Positions 8,903 through 17,359 of a DNA stretch of 64,000 bases are shown one piece after another. Made by a program: the position numbers and the translations under genes. The notes below the pieces were generated by a model. That model was not told the origin of the DNA and ran no database searches. It worked only from the letters and a program-made list of their open reading frames with translations. How positions within the stretch are numbered: position 1 is the stretch's first letter; each line of letters begins with the position of its first letter. This DNA comes from Reichenbachiella sp. GTDB taxonomy: Bacteria; Bacteroidota; Bacteroidia; Cytophagales; Cyclobacteriaceae. The stretch spans positions 1,598,001 through 1,662,000 of the forward strand of contig NZ_JAWPMM010000001.1 of NCBI RefSeq assembly GCF_033344935.1, given 5' to 3'.

Positions 8903-10045
8903 CTACCCCAATATTTTTATTGCTTCTTCATACTCTTCCGGTGTGTTGACATTTTTCAATACACTCGGGTCGTCCAGATGTACAATTTCAATATCCGTAT
9001 TAATCAATACTTTTCGCGGGCAAGAGTATCCTAAACTTAGAAAGTGCAACAGATGCGAATAGGCTCTAGGTTCCCAAAGTGTAATCAATGGCTCTGGAAA
9101 TTCTGTTTCAGGATTGTAGAAAGCAGTAGCTGCCTTAGACGGGTTCCTTTTCGAAATCAACAATTCCAATGTCTCTTTGGTAATAAAAGGCTGATCGCAA
9201 GCCGTAACCAGCCAAGCAGCGTTTGGATTGGTTCTAAAAGCGGATAAGATGGCGCCATATGGCCCTAGTCCTGTAAAAGTATCTACCACTTCATTAGTCG
9301 AATCAGCCGTTGCCTGATCTTGACGTACCGAGTAATAGGCCTGGTCAGACACATTCGCTAACAAGTCATACATATAATCCTTTTGGCCTTTACCAAAGTA
9401 ATTGATTTCACTTTTGTCTCGCTTCATGCGGGTGCTTTGTCCACCAGCTAATACAAGGCCATGGATAGCCGGCAAGTTGTTTTCTAATGTTTTGCTTATC
9501 CAGGAGACAATGGACTTTGTATCCCCAATGGATAATTGAGGAATTTCGTTCCAATTTGATATATGCGCTTGTAGGTAGTCTGGAATATCAGATTCACCCT
9601 CTTGAAACAGAATTAACCCTACTTGCGTGAGCTTGTGCAATTTTTTCTCAAGTGATTTTCGGGAGTCAATGACCAGAATTTGTTGATTGCCTTCAAAGTG
9701 ATTCCCATTGACAAGCACCAAATCCTGATCAATGAATTTCTTTTTGTAATCAAATGAATTGAATTCACCCATTTGATCAAATCGGTGAAAATCTATTTTG
9801 TCCACATATTCCAGCTGATTGCCGTAGGCCAGTGAACTGCCCTCAAGGTTTGATTCATCATCTGCACTTTTATGGTCCGCGTCGACATAGGCAATTTTAT
9901 GACGAGAAGAAAGTTGCTCACTGATTGTCCGAGCTAATTTTTTGATCTCACCACAGGGTATTCCCAAAATGGCCAATTCGTTTCGTCCAAAATGACCTAA
10001 TGCTGGCCTTGTTAGTTTTGCGTGCTTTTGGTGTTTCTTAACCAT
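8903..10045 (-). CDS. mobA: Two-domain MobB-like / MobA molybdenum cofactor guanylyltransferase
   Basis: 380 aa. The C-terminal part (about 193-380) is MobA, with GLVLAGGQSTRM at 196-207, Lys209-Ser in the nucleotide loop and the GPYGAILSAF and ACDQPF segments. It attaches GMP to molybdopterin. The N-terminal ~180 residues resemble MobB (ILGIPCGEIKKL, AYVDADHK) but the Walker A loop GxxxxGK(T/S) is absent, so GTP binding there is doubtful. The ATG at 10045 was chosen; the frame reaches a TTG at 10081. It overlaps the end of moaC by 8 nt, indicating one operon. Confidence 0.88.
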   Translation of the reverse strand: MVKKHQKHAKLTRPALGHFGRNELAILGIPCGEIKKLARTISEQLSSRHKIAYVDADHKSADDESNLEGSSLAYGNQLEYVDKIDFHRFDQMGEFNSFDYKKKFIDQDLVLVNGNHFEGNQQILVIDSRKSLEKKLHKLTQVGLILFQEGESDIPDYLQAHISNWNEIPQLSIGDTKSIVSWISKTLENNLPAIHGLVLAGGQSTRMKRDKSEINYFGKGQKDYMYDLLANVSDQAYYSVRQDQATADSTNEVVDTFTGLGPYGAILSAFRTNPNAAWLVTACDQPFITKETLELLISKRNPSKAATAFYNPETEFPEPLITLWEPRAYSHLLHFLSLGYSCPRKVLINTDIEIVHLDDPSVLKNVNTPEEYEEAIKILG

Positions 10046-10520
10046 CGTATCTAAAGTCTTTTTTTCCACCTGTCTTTGCAATTAATCTGGTTTCTTTAAT
10101 AACAATATTGTGCGACAGCGCCTTACACATATCATAAATGGTGAGTGCTGCTAAGGATGCCCCAGTGAGAGCTTCCATCTCTACTCCCGTTTTGGCTGCG
10201 ATAGTTGCTGTACATTCTATTTCTACTTCCAATCCTTTCACATTGATGGTGAAATCGCATCCATCCAAACCAATGGGATGACATAGTGGGATCAATTCAC
10301 CAGTTTTTTTCGCAGCCATCGTTCCGGCTATGATGGCCGTTTGAAAAACAGGGCCTTTTTTAGAGTGAATCTCTCCTTGTTCCAACCCTGACATAATTTC
10401 TTTGGTCAATTGAACCGTACTTCTGGCCGTGGCCGTACGCGCTGTTACTTGCTTGTCAGAAACGTTGACCATTGCGGGATTGTTGCCAGAATCTATATGA
10501 GAAAATTTGTTGTTTTTCAT
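10038..10520 (-). CDS. moaC: Cyclic pyranopterin monophosphate synthase MoaC
   Basis: 160 aa, normal length. Conserved blocks KKTGELIPLCHPI, the acidic GVEMEALTGAS loop and AALTIYDMCKAL are present, including the active-site Lys and His. Acts after MoaA to form the pyranopterin ring. moaA is not in this window. First gene of the moaC-mobA pair, divergent from moeA by 69 bp. Confidence 0.96.
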   Translation of the reverse strand: MKNNKFSHIDSGNNPAMVNVSDKQVTARTATARSTVQLTKEIMSGLEQGEIHSKKGPVFQTAIIAGTMAAKKTGELIPLCHPIGLDGCDFTINVKGLEVEIECTATIAAKTGVEMEALTGASLAALTIYDMCKALSHNIVIKETRLIAKTGGKKDFRYDG

Positions 10521-10589
10521 ATTTATATGTGTGATAGGAAGAGAGTTGTTTTTACTTTACAATGAGTTGATAAAATTAGAGAATCTAGC

Positions 10590-11810
10590 ATGATATCAGT
10601 TGTAGAAGCCAAAAATATTGTTCAGTCTCAACAGGCCAATTGGGGAATGGTAAGTCTACCATTGGAACAGAGCATGGGAGAAGTGTTGGCTGAAGATATT
10701 TATGCAGACAGAGATTTCCCACCATTTGATCGGGTGACGATGGATGGAATAGCATTGAGCTTTGATGCCTTTGATGCTGGAAAAAGAGATTTCAAAATAC
10801 AAGAAATTCAATTAGCGGGAGTGCCAGCTGCTACCTTGAAAGATCAGGAGTATGCCATTGAAATCATGACTGGAGCTATTTTGAGTGTAGGCTGTGATTT
10901 GATTATTCGCTATGAGGATTTGGAGTTGTATGAAAAAGAAGGAGAGCAATGGGTGGAAATAAATCTTGACTCAGCCGACCGATGGAAAAATGTACATAGA
11001 CAGGGGAGCGATCAAGAAAAGGGAGAATTGTTGGTCCCTAAGGGAGTGGTGATTTCAGCGGCCGAGGTGGCTATCATGGCGACGGTTGGTCATAGTCAGG
11101 TCTTAGTCAATAAAAAGCCCAAAGTGGCTATTGTGTCTACTGGAGATGAATTGGTAGATGTTGATCGGGTACCCTTACCCCACCAGATCAGAAAGTCCAA
11201 TTCAGTAGCCATTCAAGCTTCCTTAAATCAGCTAAGAGTTCCGAACGAATGCTTTCATTTGCTGGATGATAAAGAAGAACTGAGACTAAAAATAGAAAAT
11301 ATTCTAAATGAATTTGATGTAGTACTACTGAGCGGTGGTGTATCAAAGGGTAAAGCGGACTATTTACCAGAAATTTTGGAAGAGCTTAATGTGGAGAAGC
11401 TGTTTCATAAGGTAGCTCAAAGACCCGGGAAGCCCTTTTGGTTTGGTGCAAATCAATCAGGTAAGCAAGTGTTTGCGTTTCCGGGCAATCCCATATCTAC
11501 TTACATGTGTTTTAGGGTTTATTTTATCCCGTGGATGATGCAGTGTTTAGGAAGGAGTGTTGAGGTAAAGACAGCTGTATTGAAAGAAAATATTACTTTC
11601 AAGCCAGAATTAGGCTATTTTCTTCAAGTAAGAAGTGTTATAGGAAACAATGGTTTGATTGAAGCGTATCCCGAAACAGGAAATGGTTCAGGAGATTTGG
11701 CCAACTTAGCTAAAAGTGACGCATTTCTATTCTTACCACCCGGAGAACAACTATATAAATCGGAAAATTCGCACGAATATTACTCGTTCGATATATCCAG
11801 TTTGGCGTAA
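10590..11810 (+). CDS. moeA: Molybdopterin molybdotransferase MoeA
   Basis: 406 aa. Has the MoeA signatures PPFDRVTMDGIAL (about residues 45-57), STGDELVD, LSGGVSKGKADY, GKPFWFG and FPGNPISTYMCF, in the right order, plus a C-terminal beta domain. Inserts molybdate into adenylylated molybdopterin. The Mog/MoaB adenylyltransferase partner is not visible here. The 3' end overlaps a possible small antisense gene. Confidence 0.95.
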   Translation: MISVVEAKNIVQSQQANWGMVSLPLEQSMGEVLAEDIYADRDFPPFDRVTMDGIALSFDAFDAGKRDFKIQEIQLAGVPAATLKDQEYAIEIMTGAILSVGCDLIIRYEDLELYEKEGEQWVEINLDSADRWKNVHRQGSDQEKGELLVPKGVVISAAEVAIMATVGHSQVLVNKKPKVAIVSTGDELVDVDRVPLPHQIRKSNSVAIQASLNQLRVPNECFHLLDDKEELRLKIENILNEFDVVLLSGGVSKGKADYLPEILEELNVEKLFHKVAQRPGKPFWFGANQSGKQVFAFPGNPISTYMCFRVYFIPWMMQCLGRSVEVKTAVLKENITFKPELGYFLQVRSVIGNNGLIEAYPETGNGSGDLANLAKSDAFLFLPPGEQLYKSENSHEYYSFDISSLA

Positions 11811-11935
11811 ATAATATCTGCCGATTTGAATGGATTTAGTGACACTAATTCTTCTTTGCATCCCAATAAACTCAGGAAGAATAAATAGAAAGAAAGACTA
11901 AATACAAATCGTTTATATCTTACTAAATGCTTCAT
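11780..11935 (-). CDS. Possible 51-aa lipoprotein
   Basis: Short frame with a convincing type II signal: basic start MKHLVRYKR, hydrophobic run, then SLLGC lipobox (Cys26), followed by 25 residues. It sits in the 300-bp gap after moeA and overlaps the moeA 3' end by 31 nt on the other strand. No family recognised. Could be a chance frame in AT-rich DNA or a truncated lipoprotein gene. Confidence 0.3.
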   Translation of the reverse strand: MKHLVRYKRFVFSLSFYLFFLSLLGCKEELVSLNPFKSADIIYAKLDISNE

Positions 11936-12048
11936 TTTCTAATTACTATTTTTAATCACCTTTCTCTTACTTAGAATCTTCAGACTCTAAAAGGTTTAAA
12001 ATAAAATAATTAACTCTTTAAGATATACTTCTCTGAAATGCTGCTACT

Positions 12049-12090
12049 GTATTGATATTCAACTTATTGAACAATTGAAAATATCAATAC
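12049..12090. repeat. 11-bp inverted repeat downstream of the glutamate synthase-like gene
   Basis: GTATTGATATT at 12049-12059 and its exact complement at 12080-12090. It follows the stop of the minus-strand gene at 12109 and may be a transcript-end hairpin, but lacks a T run. Confidence 0.45.
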
Positions 12091-12108
12091 CCTACAAATG
12101 TAATAGGT

Positions 12109-13629
12109 CTATGCATATTCACCAACTTTTATATTTGGATAAATTTCTGCGTAGGTCTTAATACGCTCCTGGTCAAGACGTCGATACACATGGTGTCTTT
12201 TGATTTTGCTGATGGAGTCTACACCGGTAGCACCCATAAATTCAACAAAGCTCATCACTGTTTCATTATGAAATTTTGCAACCCTTTGAATTTTGTCTTC
12301 CACATTTAAGCCTTTTACCAAATGTTGTTGCTGCGTAGCCACACCCGTGGGACAATTGTTGCTATGGCATTCAAGAGCCTGAATGCAACCCAAAGCCAAC
12401 ATCATTCCTCGAGCGCTATAGCAAGCATCCGCACCTAATGCAAATGCTCGGAAGATGTGAAAGCCAGTAAGTATTTTGCCAGAGGCAATTACTCTTATAT
12501 CTTTTTTGAAACCATAACCACGTAAAGAATCACAAACAAATGCCAACCCATCTCGTAAAGGCATGCCGATATTGTTTGAAAATTCGAGTGGAGCAGCACC
12601 AGTTCCTCCTTCTCCACCATCTACAGTAATAAAATCAGGTGTAATGCCTGTGTTTTGCATGGCAATACATAGATCTGTGAATTCAATTTTATTGCCAACA
12701 CAAAGCTTAAAACCTATAGGCTTGCCTCCGGATAGTTCTCTCAATTTTTTGATGAATTGCATCAACTCTTCAGGATTTCGAAAGGCACTATGAGCGGGAG
12801 GAGAGTCGACTCTTGTGTGGGGCTCAACCGCTCGTATGGCGGCGATTTCTTTCGTATTCTTGATTGCAGGGAGAATACCCCCATGGCCGGGTTTGGCCCC
12901 TTGAGACATTTTAATCTCAATCATTTTTACTTGATGCAGAGTGGCCTTTTCTTTAAACATATCTTCATTGAAAGTACCGTCTTTGTTTCTACATCCAAAG
13001 TATCCTGTACCAATTTGCCAAATGAGGTCACCTCCATGTTTCAAATGGTATTGACTAATACTTCCTTCTCCTGTATTATGGGCAAAATTCCCAAGTTTGG
13101 CTCCACCATTTAAAGCTTCTATCGCTCGATCACTCAATGCGCCGTAACTCATAGCAGAAACATTATAAATACTAGAATTGTAGGGTTGTTTGCAATCTTT
13201 GCCACCTATCATCACTCTGGGATGATCGTCCAAATCGTGATGATTGATGGGGTGAATCGAGTGGTTTGCCCATTCATAGCCATCTACATAGACGTCTAAT
13301 TTGGTTCCGAATGGGTTGGTAGATAATGCACCTTTAGCTCTTTGGTAGACAATTGACCTAAACATTCGATTGATGGGAGCACCGTCTGTTTCCGACTCGA
13401 TAAAGTACTGATAGATTTTCGGGCGTAAATCTTCCATGATATAGCGGAAGGCACCAAGCAATGGAAAATTTCTTCTAAGGGTATGCTTTTTATCAAATAC
13501 ATCAAGCACACCAAGAAAAATGACAGGACCAACGACTGCGAAACTCCACCAGACCCAAGGCCAATAAAGTGATAGAGCGATAAGAGTAAGGGAGGTAATG
13601 ATGGAGAGTCCAATGAATTGATATCTCAT
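12109..13629 (-). CDS. FMN-binding glutamate synthase-domain protein, membrane anchored
   Basis: 506 aa. Two hydrophobic segments fill residues ~5-45, then a long domain homologous to the FMN/FeS part of glutamate synthase: GAKPGHGG, FITVDGGEGGTGAAP, IASGKILTGFHIFRAFALGADAC and the Cys-containing LECHSNNCPTGVATQ. The glutaminase domain is missing, as in other stand-alone family members. The reaction is not established for these paralogues; an oxidoreductase acting at the membrane is likely. Single gene. Confidence 0.9.
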   Translation of the reverse strand: MRYQFIGLSIITSLTLIALSLYWPWVWWSFAVVGPVIFLGVLDVFDKKHTLRRNFPLLGAFRYIMEDLRPKIYQYFIESETDGAPINRMFRSIVYQRAKGALSTNPFGTKLDVYVDGYEWANHSIHPINHHDLDDHPRVMIGGKDCKQPYNSSIYNVSAMSYGALSDRAIEALNGGAKLGNFAHNTGEGSISQYHLKHGGDLIWQIGTGYFGCRNKDGTFNEDMFKEKATLHQVKMIEIKMSQGAKPGHGGILPAIKNTKEIAAIRAVEPHTRVDSPPAHSAFRNPEELMQFIKKLRELSGGKPIGFKLCVGNKIEFTDLCIAMQNTGITPDFITVDGGEGGTGAAPLEFSNNIGMPLRDGLAFVCDSLRGYGFKKDIRVIASGKILTGFHIFRAFALGADACYSARGMMLALGCIQALECHSNNCPTGVATQQQHLVKGLNVEDKIQRVAKFHNETVMSFVEFMGATGVDSISKIKRHHVYRRLDQERIKTYAEIYPNIKVGEYA

Positions 13630-13732
13630 AAGTAGAGGTTATATAATGATTAATGTCAAATTAGTCAATTTATTCCCCTCATGCACAAGTTGCATGGAAA
13701 TTATGAATATTAGAGGTAATTTCAAAATTGAT

Positions 13733-13757
13733 GCAACCCTAAAAGATTTATGTGGTC
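13733..13757 (+). promoter_or_regulatory. Putative ECF sigma-type autoregulatory promoter
   Basis: GCAACC at 13733-13738, 16-nt spacer, GTC at 13755-13757. The AAC-N16-GTC spacing fits ECF sigma promoters. It ends 24 nt before the sigma gene start, leaving a very short leader. Confidence 0.4.
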
Positions 13758-13781
13758 TTTTGTACAGAATTTCGATAATCG

Positions 13782-14336
13782 TTGGAAATAGGAAATAAGG
13801 ACATTCATTATCATTTGGTCGAAGCGGCAAAACGCAGCGATCAGGCCGCTCAATTTGAGCTTTACAATTTGTATGTAAAGGCGATGTTGAACGTGAGCTA
13901 TCGTATAGTGAATGATCGTGATGAGGCTGAGGACGTGATTCAGGAGGCGTTTGTAAATGTGTTTAAAAACATTAACAAATACCGCGGTGAATCCACTTTT
14001 GGTGCTTGGGTAAAGAGGATTGTGGTCAATGCATCCATTAACGTACTCAAGAAACGAAAATTGGATTTAGTTGAAATGGATCAAGCCGGCGGAGAGATTG
14101 ATGAGTCATTTGTAGAAGATGAGGAATCGTTGAGCTTGCCAGCTATTAAGTCAGCCATCATGCAATTGCCAGAAGGTTTTAGAGCAGTCTTGACTCTTTA
14201 TTTATTGGAAGGCTATGATCATAAGGAAATAGGAACAGTATTGGGCATTACAGAATCGACTTCTAAATCGCAGTTCAATAGAGCCAAGAAAAAATTGAGA
14301 GAGATTTTAAAAGAAAGGTATCAATATGAAAGATAG
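13782..14336 (+). CDS. ECF-type RNA polymerase sigma factor
   Basis: 184 aa. Region 2 contains RIVNDRDEAEDVIQEAFVNV, and region 4 has YDHKEIGTVLGITESTSKSQ with a helix-turn-helix. No ATG is available before residue 31 and a stop lies just upstream, so the TTG at 13782 is the only sensible start. It overlaps the next gene by 11 nt. It likely forms a membrane-stress type module with the two downstream genes. Confidence 0.9.
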   Translation: MEIGNKDIHYHLVEAAKRSDQAAQFELYNLYVKAMLNVSYRIVNDRDEAEDVIQEAFVNVFKNINKYRGESTFGAWVKRIVVNASINVLKKRKLDLVEMDQAGGEIDESFVEDEESLSLPAIKSAIMQLPEGFRAVLTLYLLEGYDHKEIGTVLGITESTSKSQFNRAKKKLREILKERYQYER

Positions 14337-14874
14337 ATTAGAAAATTTCATCAAATCACACCGCGCGGATTTTGACGATTTGGAACCTAGAAGTGACACT
14401 TGGTCCAAGATTCAGAAAGAACTGCGTCAAGAAGACAAGAAGAAAGATTATATCTGGCTCTGGAAAGCCGCCGCAGTGGTTTTCTTGTGTATTTCAATTG
14501 GCCTCGCGGTTGAGCGTTCTATAAATACTGGTGTTGATGAAATAGCGGAGACGAATCAATCCCAGAAAAGTAGATCAGCGGAGTTGAAACAGGTAGAAGG
14601 CTACTATACACAGTTAATTTCTCAGAAACGATCGGAGATCAAAAGTGTAATTGATAAAAAAGGCTTGGTCGATGTCGAGTTGCTGAAGGACATGGAGCAA
14701 TTGGATAATATGTATTCCAAGCTGAAAAAGGATTTGAAAAGAAATCAGAATGATGAAAGGCTGATCAACGCCATGATTCAAAATCTACAATTGAGAGTCG
14801 AAATTCTAAACAAACAATTGAGGATTTTAGAACGGATAAGTAAACATGAGGAAGATGAAAAAATTAGCGTTTAG
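14326..14874 (+). CDS. Putative anti-sigma factor, single-pass membrane protein
   Basis: 182 aa. Cytosolic ~45-residue N-terminus (with RSDTWSKIQKEL), one TM helix at about 46-64, then a highly charged, coiled-coil-like extracytoplasmic part rich in Lys/Glu/Gln. Overlaps the sigma gene by 11 nt and the next gene by 29 nt. The anti-sigma role is inferred from position and topology; no classical zinc (HxxxCxxC) motif is seen. Confidence 0.72.
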   Translation: MKDRLENFIKSHRADFDDLEPRSDTWSKIQKELRQEDKKKDYIWLWKAAAVVFLCISIGLAVERSINTGVDEIAETNQSQKSRSAELKQVEGYYTQLISQKRSEIKSVIDKKGLVDVELLKDMEQLDNMYSKLKKDLKRNQNDERLINAMIQNLQLRVEILNKQLRILERISKHEEDEKISV

Positions 14875-15913
14875 CTTAATCACCTGCATAGCCCTAATTG
14901 GGTTTATGACAGGCACTATAGAAGGCAAGGATAAAGGACTAGATTACGAGAAAAGTCGTAAAATATCAAAGAGTTATGAGGTCAATTCAAATGTTCGATT
15001 ATCTATCGAAAACACTTTTGGTCGTGTTCATATCAACACTTGGGATCAGAATAAGATGACCGTGGATATTGAGATCATTGCCAGAATGAATAATGAAAGC
15101 AGGGCTCAAGATTTATTGGACAGAATTAAGGTTGATATTGAGGAAAGTAATTCAGAGATTTCCTTTGAAACACGATTAGGCAACTTGAAAAATCGTGACC
15201 GAGAGGAATTTGAAATCAACTATAAAGTGAATATGCCAAAAAAGAACCCATTGAGACTGAAAAATAGTTTTGGCAGTAATTTCATAGCTGATTTAACAGG
15301 ACAAAGCAATATCGATATATCCTATGGAGACTTTAGGATAGAAAAACTTTTTGGATTGACTAACATTAAAATTTCCTTCAGCGATGGGGCTATTCAACTA
15401 GTTAAAGAAGGCGAAATCGAAGTGAAATATTCTGACATGGAAATTAATGAACTGGGTGTTGTGAAAATGGAACAGGGCTTTTCAGATGTCGAAATTGAAA
15501 AGATCGGAACTATTGACTTAAGCAGTAAATATGGAGACGTCGAGATCGGAACGGTTCAGGGCATCAAAGGATATGTGGGCTATTCAGAGTTTTCGATTGA
15601 TCGATTAGAAGTGGAATTGGATATGGAAGCTCAATATAGTGGCGGCTTTACCATCAACGAGGTGGCCAAAGATTTTACCAAAATCCTAATCGACGGTAAA
15701 TTTGGTGATTATCGAATTTCCTTTGAGGAGGTTGCTAATTTTACATTTGAGACAGAGTTAAGCTTTAGTGATTTTAGTTATTCAGGGTTGCCTTTAGATT
15801 TTGACCAAAAAATTAAAAAAGACTTTAGTGCGTATTACAAAGGAAAAATGGGAAGTGGAAAAGGTGGTTATGTAAATATCGATACCAGCTACGGCGACAT
15901 TCGCTTTAGATAA
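14846..15913 (+). CDS. DUF4097-like exported beta-repeat protein
   Basis: 355 aa with an N-terminal signal peptide (KKLAFSLITCIALIGF). The mature region opens with LSIENTFGRVHINTWDQ and repeats short strands with G/D turns (SYGDFRIE, KYGDVEIG, TSYGDIRF) to the end, a right-handed beta-solenoid look typical of DUF4097 proteins that accompany ECF sigma factors. Located in the periplasm or at the surface. Either ATG (14846 or 14855) is possible. Last gene of the sigma operon. Confidence 0.78.
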   Translation: MRKMKKLAFSLITCIALIGFMTGTIEGKDKGLDYEKSRKISKSYEVNSNVRLSIENTFGRVHINTWDQNKMTVDIEIIARMNNESRAQDLLDRIKVDIEESNSEISFETRLGNLKNRDREEFEINYKVNMPKKNPLRLKNSFGSNFIADLTGQSNIDISYGDFRIEKLFGLTNIKISFSDGAIQLVKEGEIEVKYSDMEINELGVVKMEQGFSDVEIEKIGTIDLSSKYGDVEIGTVQGIKGYVGYSEFSIDRLEVELDMEAQYSGGFTINEVAKDFTKILIDGKFGDYRISFEEVANFTFETELSFSDFSYSGLPLDFDQKIKKDFSAYYKGKMGSGKGGYVNIDTSYGDIRFR

Positions 15914-15943
15914 GTAGATACAACTCAAAAGCTCAATCTGCGT

Positions 15944-17200
15944 ATGAGGGTTCTTATGCACAGATTGAGTTTTTTTATTATTTTTCTAATATTCTATTCG
16001 TTTCTCGACTACTACGTTTTTCAAGCCGTCAAAGTAGTTGTGAGCAATTTTTCCAATACGGGAAAATTATTAATCTATTCCCTTTATTGGTCGTTGACCA
16101 TATTCTCCTTCGCGGCACTGGTGGTCTTTGGTAGCGTAGATCCTACGAAATATCACAACCTAAGAACCTTTCTAGCCACAGCGGTTTTTATGAACATTCT
16201 TGGGAAGCTTACTGCAGGCTTATTTGTATTTGCTGACGATATTGTGAGATTAGGAAAATATGCCTATCAGGGGTTGTTCCAAAATGGAGTTCCTAACCCT
16301 TCAACCGAAAACGGTATATCTCGTTCGGAATTTTTATCCAAGTCAGCCTTGGTGGCAGGAGCTCTACCAGTAGCAGCCATGAGCTACGGTATTTTGTCGG
16401 GGGCGTACGACTATAGAGTGAGACGGCGAACCATTACGCTTCCAAATCTACCCAAAGCATTCGATGGCATTAGAATTGCTCAGTTGTCCGACATCCATAG
16501 TGGAAGTTTTTATAATAAAACAGCCGTAAAAGGAGGAATTGATTTATTGAACGCGGAGAAGCCTGATCTCTTTTTATTTACAGGCGATTTGGTCAACAAC
16601 GAATCGAAAGAAGTAAAAGATTACCTCGATATATTTTCCAAAGTAAAGGCAAGTGCGGGTAAGTATTCCATTTTAGGGAATCATGATTATGGTGACTATA
16701 AGGCTTGGGGATCGCAGCAGGCGAAGAAGAAGAACCTTGAGGAATTAGTGCAGTCTCATAAAGAGATGGGTTGGGATATATTGCTCAACGAATACCGATA
16801 TGTAGAGGTGGATGGAGAAAGGTTAGCCATCATGGGTGTGGAAAACTGGGGAGCCAGAGGATTTGCCAAATATGGCGATCTAAATGAGACTGCAAAACAT
16901 GTTGAGGCTGACACTAAAATATTATTATCTCACGATCCAAGTCATTGGGATGCTCAGATCCGACCAGACCATAGTGATATTGACCTTACACTTTCAGGGC
17001 ATACACATGGATTTCAGTTTGGAATAGAAATAGGCAACTTCCGTTGGAGTCCCTCTCAATATTTGTATAAGCAGTGGGCTGATTTGTATACAGAAGGAAA
17101 CCAACATCTGTATGTCAACAGAGGTTTTGGTTTTTTGGGTTACCCAGGGAGGGTTGGGATATTACCTGAGATAACTATATTGGAGTTGAAAAGAGCCTAG
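15944..17200 (+). CDS. Membrane-anchored metallophosphoesterase (YaeI-like)
   Basis: 418 aa. About four TM helices in residues 5-155, then a calcineurin-type phosphoesterase with all metal motifs: LSDIHSG (Asp183, His185), FTGDLVNN, LGNHDYGD, LSHDPSHWD and LSGHTHGFQFG. Similar proteins hydrolyse UDP-diacylglucosamine or unknown phosphoesters at the envelope. It lies 30 nt after the DUF4097 gene, so it could be the last member of that operon. Confidence 0.9.
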   Translation: MRVLMHRLSFFIIFLIFYSFLDYYVFQAVKVVVSNFSNTGKLLIYSLYWSLTIFSFAALVVFGSVDPTKYHNLRTFLATAVFMNILGKLTAGLFVFADDIVRLGKYAYQGLFQNGVPNPSTENGISRSEFLSKSALVAGALPVAAMSYGILSGAYDYRVRRRTITLPNLPKAFDGIRIAQLSDIHSGSFYNKTAVKGGIDLLNAEKPDLFLFTGDLVNNESKEVKDYLDIFSKVKASAGKYSILGNHDYGDYKAWGSQQAKKKNLEELVQSHKEMGWDILLNEYRYVEVDGERLAIMGVENWGARGFAKYGDLNETAKHVEADTKILLSHDPSHWDAQIRPDHSDIDLTLSGHTHGFQFGIEIGNFRWSPSQYLYKQWADLYTEGNQHLYVNRGFGFLGYPGRVGILPEITILELKRA

Positions 17201-17337
17201 AAGATGGTTAAGGGCTTGTAGCAACTTAGCTGTTATGTAATCGAATGCTGCTTAGCATGAGAGTTGAGAATTGATCATTATTAAGAGCCCTTTGATTTTT
17301 GGTTGATAGATTTTAGGGATATTAAGCGAGTATTCAT

Positions 17338-17359
17338 AAAAGAGGCTTCGGCCTCTTTT
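17338..17359. terminator. Bidirectional UUCG-loop terminator
   Basis: 9-bp stem AAAAGAGGC/GCCTCTTTT with a TTCG tetraloop, followed by further Ts. It separates the convergent phosphoesterase and amidohydrolase genes. Confidence 0.92.

Noticed and set aside
13639-13830. 63-codon frame on the minus strand across the sigma gene start
   Set aside because: Overlaps the sigma factor promoter and start; composition not protein-like.
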